Origin: Micropterix aruncella
Taxonomy: Eukaryota; Arthropoda; Insecta; Lepidoptera; Micropterigidae
Direction of reading: 5' to 3'
DNA: 64,000 bases
NCBI GenBank assembly: GCA_944548615.1
Contig: OX155961.1
Coordinates: 11,966,239 to 12,030,238, forward strand
In this document: positions 1-11,325 of the stretch, one piece after another
Position numbering within the stretch: position 1 is the stretch's first letter
Layout: every line of letters starts with the position of its first letter
Position numbers and translations under genes: made by a program
The notes under the pieces: generated by a model
The model's input: the letters and a program-made list of their open reading frames with translations, nothing else
What the model was told of the DNA's origin: nothing
Databases searched by the model: none

Positions 1-39
1 GGCATTTTAGGCATCTTTTCCTAAAGCTGTAAATTATCT

Positions 40-1386
40 CTGATCACAATTATGAGCCGTTTCTGTTATATCCTAACAAATATGGATAATTAGCTATATC
101 CCCCCCCCCCCTAGGGCACCTAACACATCCAAGCATTGTATTTTTGATAACTATTTAAACAAAAACCATCTCAGAATAACCGGAACGATAAAGTGCATAC
201 GCTATGTGAGCACAAACTATATATTCCTAAGAATGCTCGAGTTTGTCAGCAGTATATGAATGGGAAATATTGGGATATGTTGCTTGAACTCTTATTTTTT
301 ATTTTTATTTTATTTTATTATTATTAAGGAAACTTACAGGAGAAATATCTGAATTTTATTTATGGACTGCAATGCCAGTTAAAAGTTTCCACTTAAAGAT
401 AGTAAAAATATACAGTCGCCTAGGAATGGGATAGGAGGAAGTGGAGGGGAATTAAAGATATACATATTGTTTTAATAATATTTTATTTTATTATTTTATT
501 ATTAGGGAAATCTTATGGTTTATTTTAATATTGAAGAAAGAAAAAAAAATAAATATATAATATAATTATTTCACTCGTCCTTGAATATTGCCTTTCAGAA
601 GACCCGGAATAAGAGTCTTGAGCGCAGTCGCAGTTGTATTAAACAGGTCAATTTCGCTTATCTTGGTATTGCAGACATTAGATACTCTGTAATGTGTCTC
701 ATGATTAAACAATGTGTCTCGAGTCACACACACACACACATAGCTAACAGGCAGACTTTAGTCTGGAAATGATCTTAATCGTCACGGGGGGGAAGCAAAA
801 TGTATATGTATATCCGTCTTCATATCGAAAAAAAATTTTTGCGCGTTTACACTAATTTCCCTCTGCCAGGAAAATAAAGTCACCCTAAAACTTTCAGGGC
901 AAGTAGCCAAAGACCGATTTCATCTGAATATTATTTTATAAATAAAATCGAGGAACGCCCTCCTTCGGCCGGCAGACGTACCCGGTTGGGTTTCATTGCG
1001 ACGCCTCGGGCGGCGCGGTTCAATTCTTAGCTAAGGGCGGGGTTATTCCAAGCGCCAACAGATGGCGGTAATATTTGTCTATATTGTATGGCGTAAATTA
1101 AATATTAATAGTGTAACTTGCACCTATATGATGTATTCCATCCAAAATTGCCATTACAATTACATTTCCCCTCCATATATTGCTGACAAACTCGAGCATT
1201 CTTAAGAATATATAGTTTGTACTTACACAGCGTATGCACTGTATATTTTCAAGTATTCTGCGACGGTTTTCGTTTAAATAGTTATAAAAAATACAATGCC
1301 TGGATATGTTAGGTGCCCTAAGGGATATGGGTAATTAGCCATGTTTATTAGGATATAACTCAAAAACGGCTCATAATTGAGATCAG
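40..1386. mobile_element. Foldback / long-TIR element (~1.35 kb)
   Basis: The first ~250 bases and the last ~240 bases are imperfect reverse complements. The left end reads CTGATCACAATTATGAGCCG and the right end is CGGCTCATAATTGAGATCAG. Inner matching blocks include an ACTCGAGCATTCTTA(A)GAATATATAGTTTGT-like segment at ~215-245 and ~1190-1220. No transposase coding is visible between the arms, so it looks like a non-autonomous foldback element or MITE. The middle contains diverged sequence shared with 1983-2160 and 4770-4925. Family unknown. Confidence 0.7.
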
Positions 1387-1857
1387 TCGTTATAGTATTA
1401 AACGTTCTACATAAGATCTTTCCATTGGTATATGATATTGGAAAAGTGGGCCCAAAATACCGATTCTCTTTTGCAACATTTAATCAATATGAAAATCATT
1501 ATAAATATCGAGATGGTTAAATAAAACAATGGCATGACTAAACTGAAAACTATCGATTGTGTCACCCCAACACTTTCCCGGCAAGTAAGCAACCCTCCCC
1601 ATCCTTCCGCGTCAACCAAACTCCCCCCCCCCCTCCCCAGAACAATTCGAGAATATTTGTAGTATTTTACGTGGTATTAAAATAGTATTTTTCCAAAAAA
1701 ATATGTAGTATTTTCTTAAATATGGTGAAAATTCAATATTATTTGACTCCGCTTGTATACAACATATTCCAACTAACATTTTACAATGTGATTTCGGTCC
1801 AACAAGGCATCTGTGTACCGAAGTTCAACTCTAACTGCAATTTTTCAAGATTAAAGT
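1387..1857. other. Intergenic sequence without a recognisable gene
   Basis: AT-rich sequence with a C-tract at ~1622-1633. A short block at 1557-1590 (TGTCACCCC... followed by CCCGGCAAGTA) is a dispersed motif also found near 885, 4778, 8645 and, inverted, 41060-41095. No coding potential is evident. Confidence 0.6.
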
Positions 1858-2300
1858 ATGACCAGCGCGTCCTCTGGTGAACCGATTTCAACCACAATCT
1901 TTTCAATTGACATGGCCAAACGATGCCTGCATGCTAAATTTCAGCTCGATCGGATGAAGCGTTTGGGCGCTATCGTGGAGCAATACACACACACACACAC
2001 GCACTCACAAGACAGAATTCTGTCTGGAAATGGTCTTAATCGTGGGGGGATTATTAAATGGCGGGGGGGGGGGGGGGGGGTCCAAATGTATACGCGTATA
2101 TCCGTCTTCATCTCGATTTTATTTTGCGCGTTCACACTTCTTTTCTTCTGTCGGGAAAGTAAGACATATTTTAAATGAATTTCATTTTTTAGGATGAGAT
2201 TTAAGTAAAATGTTTTTTTAATTGAACTATATATTTGGTTTACAGACAAAATATATTTTTTGTCACTCAAACAAACCCTGGCTAAAAAGTCATATTTAAA
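1858..2300. repeat. Dispersed repeat with CA and G homopolymer tracts
   Basis: The block at 1983-2160 (CA microsatellite, TCTGGAAATGGTCTTAATCG, a run of about 18 G, then a GTATATCCGTCTTCAT segment) is repeated in diverged form at 720-860. Related pieces occur at 43190-43350. The segment 2205-2290 is homologous to sequence flanking the small foldback at 33094-33323. Open frames here are created by the CA repeat and are not genes. Confidence 0.6.
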
Positions 2301-2932
2301 GTTGTAGATTTTGAAAATGGAATTATAAAAAAAAAATTACATTGTTCTTCCTTGGAACCGTGTATATATCAATATGTCATATAATACAGAAATTTATGAA
2401 AATAAAAAACTAAACTAATCAATACTAGTAACAATTCTCGACTTAATTTCTCAAATTACGTTTTCAGACGTGTAAACAGGGGATGATTTTTCGTCTGTAT
2501 ATAGTGCTGTATATTCAGGCTGAATCAGTTTTGTCCAATTTGCCTGAGTTATAAAGAATAGAAGTAAATCGGCCACGCCCCAATTTGGAGCACTTATCAA
2601 TCGCGCTGTTATCAGACGGTGCGGTGTTGCCTGTCGCCGGAAGCTGAGAGAGGCGTACCGTATATTTACAGCCCACCTACATGAAAAAGATAGATAGGCC
2701 CAGTTATATTATAGTAGTGGTGTATCGGTCATTCAACTAAGAGATTCGGTCAGAGTGACTGATTTGTAAAGCGATTCGGATATTTTGATTCGGTCGGTCA
2801 ATTCACTCATACTAAAAAATCCACTTTCGCTTTGCATTTAATTTTAATTAATATGTTATGTGGGGCTTTTCTAATGTGTTTATGAGCCTTGTAACACTGA
2901 GACCATTGCTGATCTATTGTGTTCGCCACCTA
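2301..2932. other. Intergenic, no gene seen
   Basis: Diverged AT-rich sequence. 2710-2810 has several short imperfect repeats of a GATTCGGTC-like word. The stretch just before 2933 is probably the 3' UTR of the LINE remnant on the minus strand. Nothing else is recognisable. Confidence 0.5.
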
Positions 2933-3240
2933 CTATAGTTCTGCGCTAAGCCTCGTGTCATTTAAGAACCGCAACAGGCTTTTGGCACCAGATTGTTTTA
3001 CCTCCTCAGGTTGGAGGTAATGACCACTCAAGTAGGTGTATCTTTTAGGCATCAGCGGGCCACACTCGCACATGAGGTGCAGGGGAGTCTTCTCGGCCCC
3101 TTAGCAGAAACTGCACATTCTTGTGTCTCGGAGCTATATTTCGCTTTGCATGCGATGATTGTCTGAACGTACCAACGCCGACCGATAGTTCAGTCATTTT
3201 CGTAGCGTACTCTACTAAGACACACTTGCCCAGATTCAGA
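2933..3240 (-). pseudogene. Non-LTR retrotransposon C-terminal remnant (cysteine motif)
   Basis: On the minus strand one frame reads a CxxC...TPLHLMCEC motif, then a tail close to SLLRFLNDTRLSAEL and a stop at 2933-2935. This H/C-rich motif followed by a short LLRF(L) tail is typical of the extreme C terminus of LINE ORF2 proteins that carry an RNase H-like region downstream of the reverse transcriptase. The frame has at least two internal stops (one between the two Cys pairs), so it is dead. Only the last ~100 codons remain, consistent with 5' truncation. Clade cannot be fixed; R1/Jockey/I-like is likely. Confidence 0.65.
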
Positions 3241-3309
3241 TCATTAAAAAAATTGCTTCTTTTATTTTAAATATTTTACTACGGTTACGAGTTAAGATAT
3301 AATACGATT

Positions 3310-3840
3310 ACCAGGTTAATCACCCAGCGGGCCAACAATCGCGCCCTTACTTTCAGTTGCAACCAGTTTACTCCGGTCTCCCGAATGGTCACAGGTTCGA
3401 GGTTGCTTGCGCAGTCCTCTCCCTTACATATCAGTGATACGGTGTCTACCGAATCTATCGAGGACCACGGCATCCTATGCCCGGCAGTTCACCCGGTATC
3501 GGGTAGCCGACTGGTCGTTTCAAGAGCTGTTCCCGTTTGTTAAGAAATAACCCCGCTCTACATATATGATACTGTACTGTTTCCAGACTCCCCCGACTGT
3601 CGGTCAGAATGCGCAATCGATTGGCTGACGCCACACGGAGCGCAAACCGTCCAGGAGCACCGGAATATTGACTCCTAGGGGAAACTGGCCCGCAGACCAG
3701 AGTCCTACCATGGCCCGCACTTCTGCGTGAAGGTCGCCGGATGGGTGTTGGACCGTGCGTATGATCGACCCTAAACACATGAGTCTTAGTGGCCTACCTG
3801 AAACAGGGCTTATTACCTCCCATTAGCTAGTGGGTGTTAG
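3310..3840. repeat. Dispersed repeat family R, longest copy
   Basis: Bases 3310-3540 match 56450-56672 and bases 3668-3830 match 48119-48290, both in the same orientation. This copy therefore joins two parts that exist separately elsewhere in the window. It is GC-richer than its surroundings and has open frames on the minus strand, but the predicted proteins are not recognisable. It may be an untranslated part of a retrotransposon. Confidence 0.6.
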
Positions 3841-4769
3841 CAGATTGATCAAAAAGCATTAGGCTATTTTTGAGAAGGAATAGCCGTATGAAATATGTGG
3901 AACATTATGCTAAAATACACAGAATAATTCCAGCCATAATAGCCCACTGCACCAATCTACGCCTTTCCAACAAAGATGTCGCCGCGCCGCTAACAACACT
4001 CCCCAGAGCGAGTGTACGAGTCGGTCGAGGAGAGCCGAGCCGCTTTGAGATTGTCATCTCGTCTTCGAGGAACCTTCCTTTGTTGCTTCTTTGTTCTCTA
4101 GATGCGCTCTTCCCTTTTCGCACATTCTCCCCTTCCCCATCCCTTTCCTTTCCTCATTCTTGATACTCGAGTGCGGGTTGGTGCGGGCTATACTTTGTCT
4201 CGAGCGAACAATACGCTACCTTTCCTACAAGGCTTGTGCGGGTTTCCTAAAAGTGAAATCGGTGTGAATTGCAATAGGATACATCTATAGTTGACGAGTT
4301 TTGAACCGGCGTCTTTGGGATAAGACTCGACCCTCATTAGTACCTGTCGATAAGACCTTCTCGCACCTATTTTACTTGCGTATGGTCTAAATAATCCTGA
4401 AAACTGAACTGCATAACCTTGAATCAAAACGCGCATATAGGATTATGTTTTGACCCATAAACAAGGGCTTAGATAATAAAATTGATTTACAAAGGTGCAA
4501 GCATTGATTATATAGCGTATTAGATTGCTGAGCGTTATACTACGATTTAGCAACTAGGATTTACTATGAAAAGCAAATGCAACTAGGATTTACTTCGAAT
4601 TCCTCAACTTACGGTAGTTGCACTTAGGCCCGTTTTTATAAGAGACGGATAACGATCGGTATCGGTTTCCGTTGACTATTGATCATTCATAAAAGCGACA
4701 AATTCATTCATGATTTTCGTAGTATGACGTAAATGATACTTCGCAGGGGTAGTTCAAATAATTTAAAAA
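3841..4769. other. Intergenic, moderately GC-rich, no gene assigned
   Basis: 3950-4250 is GC-richer and has short open frames on both strands, none resembling a known protein. A 30-bp unit containing GCAACTAGGATTTACT occurs twice in tandem at ~4549 and ~4579. Nothing else supportable. Confidence 0.4.
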
Positions 4770-4930
4770 AATGGTTGTCACCCAAATACTCCCTGCAAGT
4801 AGCCAAGGACTGATTTCATTAAAATATTAACTTTATAAATAAAATCGATGACTACCCTCTCTCGGCCCGCGGAAGAACCCGGTTTGGTTGCTAAAGCGGA
4901 GCGTTCCGTTTCTCGGCTAAGCGCCACCAG
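4770..4930. repeat. Dispersed repeat copy
   Basis: Homologous to ~880-1035: both have a GTCACCC...CAAGTAGCCAA block, then TTTATAAATAAAATCGA, then a CTCGGCC/CCCGG-rich block. About 75-80% similar by eye. Confidence 0.6.
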
Positions 4931-4939
4931 ACGGCGTCA

Positions 4940-5165
4940 ATATTTGATTATTACTCCCCTCAACACTTCCCCGCAACTTTTCCCCCGCAACCCCCAACCC
5001 TCCGCAAAACTTACCCCATCCCAGCAACCCCCTCCACCCCTCCGCACTTCCTTCCCCCGCACCCCTCTCCCGTCGCAAAACTACCCCCCCACCCGCAACC
5101 CCGACAACCCCACACACCTACCTTCCTCAGCAAACACCCCCCCCCCCCCCGTAACAACCACCTGT
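4940..5165. repeat. C-rich, nearly G-free low-complexity tract
   Basis: About 220 bases of CCCCGCAAC/CCCTCC-like words, ending in a run of about 14 C. The complementary strand is a G-rich tract. Open frames on both strands (Pro-rich or Gly-rich) are composition artefacts. Confidence 0.75.
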
Positions 5166-5169
5166 ACCC

Positions 5170-6015
5170 CATTTGTTTCTAGCCGGACTTTTTTCTAATA
5201 GATTTGAAAATAAATGTCGCGATTCTGGCGTCTATCTAATCTGATGTCTCGACTTGGTAACTCAAAGACACCACGGTTGCGCGACTGGTTGCGCCACCAC
5301 GGTGTCCCGGTGGAAAAAGGCCCGTACGCGATTTGAGGCGATTGTGGTGTGGTTCTTGTCCGTACAACGAATGTCTTGGGACATCTATCACCTTTAGGCG
5401 TTCTGAATCTGCCAGGACACAACGACGACTTAACTATAACTAAGTTAAACACTGTTGAACTGCATTACAATATTAATATAATCAATTATGTTAAAAAATC
5501 CTTGACCCAGCTATAATGACAAGTTGGCGTAGTTGTTATTACAATAATATAGGCCCCAGCGGGATTAATGCCCTGTGATAATGACCAAGACTCACCTGCA
5601 TATGCTTTGAATATATGAATTTTATTATCGTCTTGATTCAGATTTATACGGCACCTATTCATGACCGGACAAGTTATCAACCGGACAGCTTAGATTTTAT
5701 TCTTGAGTCCACGCTTCTATGTCATGTATTGGTTTCGTAGGCGCATGAGCTTGATTACGCGAATAAACGACATTTTAATGGTCGACGTCTAGTAACGCAG
5801 CCTAAAACTACAGTCAATTGTAGAAGTTTTTATTTATATCATTCCTCAACACTCTATACATTACCCTAAATTACTATACATTACTATTAATACTATAAAT
5901 TATCGCACCTCGGTCCACTTCTACATCAGCACATATACAGGTTGTCCTCAAAGTTACCGGCTAATAAAAAAATAAATAAAAAACTCTTTTTGCCACCCGA
6001 TTTTTTTATTCAAAA
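5170..6015. other. Intergenic, no gene assigned
   Basis: 5195-5452 has an 85-codon open frame on the minus strand without recognisable similarity. The rest is AT-rich. 5940-5970 carries a GTTACCGGC(T) word like the end of the foldback at 12622-12966. Confidence 0.4.
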
Positions 6016-6156
6016 CTAGCGGAACCCGGCGAACTTCGTCTCGCCAAAATCTGAAACTAAGTGATTTTTTTTCAAATCGAATGGAATGTATTTTAATGCA
6101 GAACGTTTCCATTCCCAATGTCCAGCAATTGTCTCGAAAAAACTTCCGCCGATTGA

Positions 6157-6399
6157 TCATTCTGGAGTTGGACACGCATGTTCGTCGTGAATTTCAGCGT
6201 CTTCATGTCTCCATAATGCGGACGCTTTCAAACACGCATTTAATTCGTCGGCTGCTGTTGAATGTGGAATCACAGGAAGAGTTTGTCGAAAATCACCGGC
6301 TAAGAGTATCATTACACCACCGAGGATAGTTTGATTATCGCGCAAGTCTCTCATCGTTCGGTCCAGAGCTCCAACGCTCGTTTGTAAGCCATTGTGCAT
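6157..6399 (-). pseudogene. Helitron helicase (Pif1-like) remnant
   Basis: An 80-codon frame matches the Pif1-family helicase of Helitrons: a DRTMRDLR...GGVMILLAGDFRQTLPVIP stretch (the GDFRQ motif after the Walker B region) followed by a DELNACLKASALW segment. The Walker A motif upstream is absent. Downstream (6016-6156) the sequence runs into the Helitron 3' end. Confidence 0.88.
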
Positions 6400-6476
6400 T
6401 CATCCCAGATGTTAATTCTACATGTTTGAAGCACTCGCGCCATTGCAGAATTTTTAGAAATGTTGCACGTGATGTG

Positions 6477-6950
6477 TCATGAAGTCGTAGCCATCTTCTC
6501 CTTGCCAAAACAATATCGGATATTGTAAGGCGTCATACGATGAGTTTCATAAACACGTGTCAACTGGTTGTTACGGCGATGCAATACAATGTCACGGTTA
6601 TCGGAGTGTTCGCCAACCATAATAATGGCGACATCATCAATCGTTGGAGCATTGAAGCGCCGAGAATGTTCCCCAGCTGGAGTTTTGTCTGCTCTAATAA
6701 CGATTTGGTGGTTATCAGAGGGCATTCGCTCAAGTGCAGATTTAAATAATGCCACCAACGCATTGTGTTCATGAAAAAATATCTGCAACTGCTGAACAAT
6801 GTGTTCCTTTGTCTTTGGATTGTAAGCACATCGTTGCTGCACTTCTTCCCGTGAATTACCCATGAAAAAGATTTGCAGAAATTTATGTTCTGCATCTGGC
6901 ACCGGCAACAGCGAACCCAGCTTATGGAAAATTTGGCCTTGAATCTGCAA
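6477..6950 (-). pseudogene. Helitron Rep/helicase central-region remnant
   Basis: An uninterrupted 157-codon frame matches the region of Helitron proteins between the N-terminal domain and the HUH nuclease. Visible family motifs are the QIFHKLGSLLP start, KFLQIFFMGN, a HEHNALV...FKSALERMPSD block, VIRADKTPAGEH and RRFNAPTIDDVAI, then DIVLHRR and VYETHR. It lies downstream of the N-terminal remnant in the right order. The frame breaks off after the YETHR block, before the catalytic histidines. Confidence 0.9.
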
Positions 6951-7552
6951 TCACAAATTTTCTGGCGTTAAGAATGTTTCACCGAAGTGATCATTAATTG
7001 AATCATTTTAATTTTTGTTTTACATTATTATTATAAATCCAGACTCTTTTAGCTCGACTATTCTTCATCCCAAAGGTATCCTTGATTTTTGTATGCATGT
7101 ATTTATCACAGGTATATAGATTTCTAAGTGTATGATTTCTAAGTGTATGATTGTGAATGTAAATCGCAACCCTAGATGAAAGCTCCGGTAAATCAAAATA
7201 ACACTTTTTTCAGAAATGACGATAACCTGATTTTATAATAACTATGGGAGATATAAAAAATCTAATATTACATCCATGAAGCTAACATTTTTTTAACCTT
7301 GTTTAATTAACTCATGTTTTATATTATTTTTGAGTTACTCTGGTTTTATATCAGCAGTACGCACCTTTTTGCCCACTAAGTGGAGTTACTTTACTCTACT
7401 TGAAAGAAAAATGAGTTTAGCCGATATGTGTATATGTATATGTATATATATTTATTTACATCTCAATTGTTCTTTTATTTAGTCCCTATATCTACCTTAG
7501 AACAGGTCCCGGCCTAGTTAGGTGACATTGCCACTGGATTGTGCGATGGAAT

Positions 7553-8194
7553 TCAATTTTCTGATATTGGCTTAACGTTAAAAATATTTTTGGGCATAAT
7601 CCGTAACTTTTTGAGTTGTATAATGAATAAAAATAAAGTAAATAAATTTGTAAATAAGTGTGCAGCAATTACCTTTACTGTGGGCATAAAATTGTCGCGA
7701 ACAATATGTGTTGCACCAAATGAAGTCATTTGGGAGCAATTATTGTAATATTGTATGTTCGACAGAAAATGCTTAGAATCTGGTGCATTTCCAGACAACA
7801 ACGATCCTAATGGTTCTGGTGGTGGAACCAATGGTGTCAATCTCATTTTACCCCCTGCGCAACACAAACCAAGTGGTTCGTGGCGGTACTTCAAGGCACT
7901 GCAATATTGGCACAAATGGTCCATTTCTCTAATTTGCACGCATTCATAATCGCTGTATTGTATCGCCAGATCATAATAGAAAGCCTCTCTGTATGTGTTT
8001 TGTCTCAAATTCAATCGTCTTCGCACTGCAACATTACGTATACGTGTCGCTTCATTCATTTCTTGGCGATCATCATCGTTTTCAGTTGCTCGAACCTCTC
8101 TTCGTCGTCTCGCTCGACCGGTCACCTTGCTGAGATTGGAGCGTCTGGGGAAGGGCATAACTGTGAAAAATGATTGCAAAACCTGGAAAAACAT
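7553..8194 (-). pseudogene. Helitron Rep/helicase N-terminal remnant
   Basis: A 213-codon open frame whose middle carries the hallmark of the Helitron helicase-like N-terminal domain: a CQYCSALKYR...GLCC zinc-binding-like cluster, then a PPEPL...LLSG block, then SKHFLSNIQYYN and QMTSFGA. Residues after about 165 (TVKVIAAHLF onward) do not fit the family and probably come from inserted sequence. The protein would normally start rolling-circle transposition; here only the N-terminal part survives. The same part is present in shorter form in the second Helitron. Confidence 0.85.
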
Positions 8195-8574
8195 TCACGA
8201 ATTACACAAATTCACTTAATTCAGTTGATTTACCTTCAGAATCACGAAAACACGAAAACGCTATGAAAAATTCGTAAAATTCAACTTAACTGTCAAATGT
8301 CAGTTTTCACGCCGTGCCGCCATCTTGATTTTCGAATTTTCGTATTTTTATTCTTGTCAAACCGCGCCATCTATTGGCCGAACTCGGTACTAAAATAATT
8401 TTTGGTTTTTCTCATTTTTCTCACTTTTCCTAGAGATTTTCCAATTTTTTTATATCCTATAGCAACATCGAAATGATTACGAACAAATCAAAAAAAGAAT
8501 CGTTCAAATCGGGCCAGGCGCTCGTGAGTTATTAGGTAACATACATAAAACCCGACTCATTTTTATTATATAGA

Positions 8575-9009
8575 TAAAATGTTTTTAGATATAAGGAAAT
8601 TTTACTTTTACAGGAGATTGCTCTACGTGTAAAACTGAGTAAAATCGGTTGCGTCACCCCCAAGCCTTCCCGCCAAGTATACAACCCCTTCCGCTACGTC
8701 ACCCCTTCCCCCTTCCGTGATTATTACGTATTGAAACCTGTATACCAAATTAAAAATTGATATCCTACATAAAAAATATTGAAATAACAACAGCTATGAT
8801 TCGAAAATTCTAACCGGGTTCTAACCATTAAGAGGGCTCCGAGCCTATGCCGCTACACAAATGTAGGTAATTTACGCTTGCCGGCGGCGGCCACGCAGGT
8901 GTGACTAAATCGCATACATTGATAACGCTGAACAGACGGTCACCCGCCAAAGCGATGTAATCCGCATTTTATAATTTTATTGCTCATAGCAAATTGCAAA
9001 TAACAAAAA
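8575..9009. other. Intergenic with dispersed motif
   Basis: 8640-8745 contains the CACCCCCAAGCCTTCCCGCCAAGTA motif family and a CCCCTTCCCCCTTCCGTGATTATTACGTA block also seen near 25560-25640. Otherwise unremarkable. Confidence 0.45.
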
Positions 9010-9976
9010 CTGCAAATTGTGATAAAAGCAAATCCTTTTGCACACGTATTTATTAGACCAAAATGGTCGATTTGACCCGCCGTTCCGACATATTTGGCCC
9101 AGCGGACTCAAAATAGCGGCCGTTTTTCAAGATGGTCGCTAATAAACCAAAATGATTTTTCTCATGCTGATTTTAATGACCCATGGGCCTTTTCGGCTAT
9201 TTTGGGGTCGTATATTTCAAATATGGCAATAAAAATAACTTTAGTTAATTTTGAACAGGATTATAAACATTTTTAACGAGTATTTACTTTCACGTTACCG
9301 TTATGTTATACGCATCTTCTTCGAGTATTTGCACACTGGAAAAGACGAATCTAAAGTCAAAACTGTCAAAAAAGTCAAACGAGAGAATAATTTTGTGTAT
9401 GCTGTAGGTAATTTCTGAAATTTGCTACCCAGAAAACATGGAAAATTTGAACTATATAATATAGAATATGTGAATGGGTCTTTGACTTTAAATTTGTAGT
9501 CGCTGGCTCAAATATGACGACTACATGTGTTTTGAACAACCTTTGAACGTATTTTGAACCGATTTGAACATATTTGTACTTTTGGCCAGAAAACTTAAAC
9601 TTTTGTACTCGGTGTCATCATCAGAACTGGTCAAAATAAATGTACCGTGGCCGTTTTATTCTACACTATACTACACTATATATAAATGATTGTACACATT
9701 CTACCTTGTTTGTAAGGAATTATTTATTTATATTTATTTATGTTTATATTTTCAGCATCATATTTGAAATGTACGACGCCAAAATAACCGAAAAAGACCC
9801 ATGGGTCTTTAAAATCAGCACGAGAGTAATCATTTTGGTTTATTAGCGGCCATCTTGGAAAATTGCCGCCATTTCGAGTCCGCTGGGCCAAATTGTCGGA
9901 GCGGCAGGTCAAATCAACTATTTTGGTCTAATGAACAGACGTGTGCAAAAGGATTTGCTTTTATCACAATTTACAG
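9010..9976. mobile_element. Foldback element (~0.97 kb)
   Basis: Bases 9010-9250 and 9740-9976 are about 85-90% reverse complements of each other. Both begin CTG(C/T)AAATTGTGATAAAAGC and share an AAATCCTTTTGCACACGT block and a GACCCATGGG block. The interior carries no coding sequence. This is a long-inverted-repeat non-autonomous element whose family I cannot name. Confidence 0.8.
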
Positions 9977-10319
9977 TATTCTTTCAAAATATGAGACGAA
10001 CCGCTTCCACTATCAGGATAGCAGATACTTTATGATTCTGAGTAAAGAAATAAAAATGGATAATGCTTAAAACAATTATAACATTGTTATTCTCATCAGT
10101 ACGAGGATAAAATGTATGTCGAGAAGGATAAAAAACAGTAATTATTATAGGTATAAATAGCTACACCAAAACTTTAATTATTTCAAAAAGCAGTTACCTT
10201 TATAAATAAACTACTTCCGACGGAAAGAAGGTACAGATAGGTTTCGCGGCCTAATGTGATTATATATTCTATACAACTTCAAATATGTAATTAAAATTAA
10301 TAAAGAAATAAATTAATGA
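9977..10319. other. Intergenic, no gene seen
   Basis: AT-rich sequence between a foldback element and a LINE remnant. Nothing recognisable. Confidence 0.5.
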
Positions 10320-10740
10320 ATGCCACTTTTAAACAGTCTCGAAGAGGAGTTTTGTAGATTTCACTCTGTGCTCCCCGGGATTCGCCCGTTGGATGAACAA
10401 TTAGAAAGTTCACGAGCACCTTTCTTCTTCGGACCGCAGACTGGTGACATTTGGCATCGGGCGTCGCGTTCCCCCCACGCCACAATCCGAGTGGCGATAC
10501 CGAACCGGCGACATTAACTGGGACCGGTTTGGTGAAGTCCTCTGCGAGAATCTTGAGGCCTTTCCATCGCCTTCTTGTAGTACCGCAGAGGACTTGTGTG
10601 TCGCACTTAATGCGGCCATCGAGTCTTCCTGTGATGCCGTAGTAGGGCGGAAGAAACCCCGCGGTGGTTTCGCGGCCCCGTGGTGGTCTTCCGAACTCTG
10701 CGATGATTTTAAATTTAATATTTTAAATAATGTAACGTAG
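10320..10740 (+). pseudogene. LINE endonuclease-domain C-terminal remnant
   Basis: From about 10425 a frame reads SSSDRRLVTFGIGR, the classical end of the apurinic-type endonuclease (the S-D-H motif, with the usual His replaced by Arg). It is followed by RYRTGDINWDRF and an AAIESSCDAVVGRKK...WWSSEL segment that normally links the endonuclease to the reverse transcriptase of R1/Jockey-type elements. The frame ends in unrelated AT-rich sequence at ~10705. The reverse transcriptase is missing, so this is an internal fragment of a dead copy. Confidence 0.75.
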
Positions 10741-10904
10741 CGATTGAAAATTAATGTGATTGAAAATTGTTATTTTTGTGATGTGACGCAATGATGAGAT
10801 GAAAATTTTCTGCTGATCGATCAAGGTGAACAATGTATGAGATGAAGTTAAAATAAAGAAAAATAAAAAAACTCAAGTTTCATTTTTTTTAAACTCCCTC
10901 TATA

Positions 10905-11325
10905 CTATTGAATATCTATGTTATTGAACATTTTCAAAGCCTATTTGATTTTAAAATGTTTTTCAAAGGATTTTATTTTTCTATGGTTTTAAAATATTTC
11001 TAAATATTCTGTAGTTTTGAATATTTTCAAAGACTAGTTGACTTTAAAATGATTTTCAAATTATTTTATTTTTCTATGGTTTCAAAATATTTCAAAGTAT
11101 TCTATAGTTTTGAATATTTTCAAAAACTATTAGATTTTAAAATGATTTTCAATTTTTTTTTATTTTCTATGGTTTCAAAATATTTCTAAGTATTCTATAG
11201 TTTTGAATATTTTCAAAGACTATTTGATTTTAAAATGATTTTTAAATTATTAAATTTTTCTATAATTTCAAAATATTTATAAGTAGTTTTGAATATTTTC
11301 AAAGACTATTTGATTTTAAAATTCC
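10905..11325. repeat. 93-bp AT-rich tandem repeat
   Basis: A unit containing TAGTTTTGAATATTTTCAAAGACTA, GATTTTAAAATGATTTTCAAA and TTTCTATGGTTTCAAAATATTTC recurs with starts at ~11011, 11104 and 11197 (93-bp spacing) and ~11283 (86-bp). A more diverged copy lies before 11011. About 4.5 units. Confidence 0.85.

Larger units (their letters stand above)
6016..8574 (-). mobile_element. Helitron, internally deleted copy 1
   Basis: The element reads on the minus strand. Its 5' end is a TC dinucleotide at 8574 followed by TATATAATAAAAATGAGTCGG, and its 3' end is CTAG at 6016-6019 preceded by a CGAAGTTCGCCGGGTTCCG-like subterminal stretch. Between them lie three remnants of the Rep/helicase protein in the correct order. 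The 5' ~300 bases are closely matched by the 5' end of the second copy (30458 downwards). About 2.56 kb remain, so the HUH nuclease core and most of the helicase are gone and 6955-7540 looks like unrelated insertion sequence. It cannot be autonomous. Confidence 0.85.

Noticed and set aside
1858..2178. 106-codon open frame with His/Thr repeat
   Set aside because: The frame runs through a CA microsatellite and a G-run that vary between repeat copies; it is repeat sequence.
10905..11325. CRISPR-like array
   Set aside because: The 93-bp units are contiguous with no unique spacers, in a eukaryotic context: an ordinary tandem repeat.
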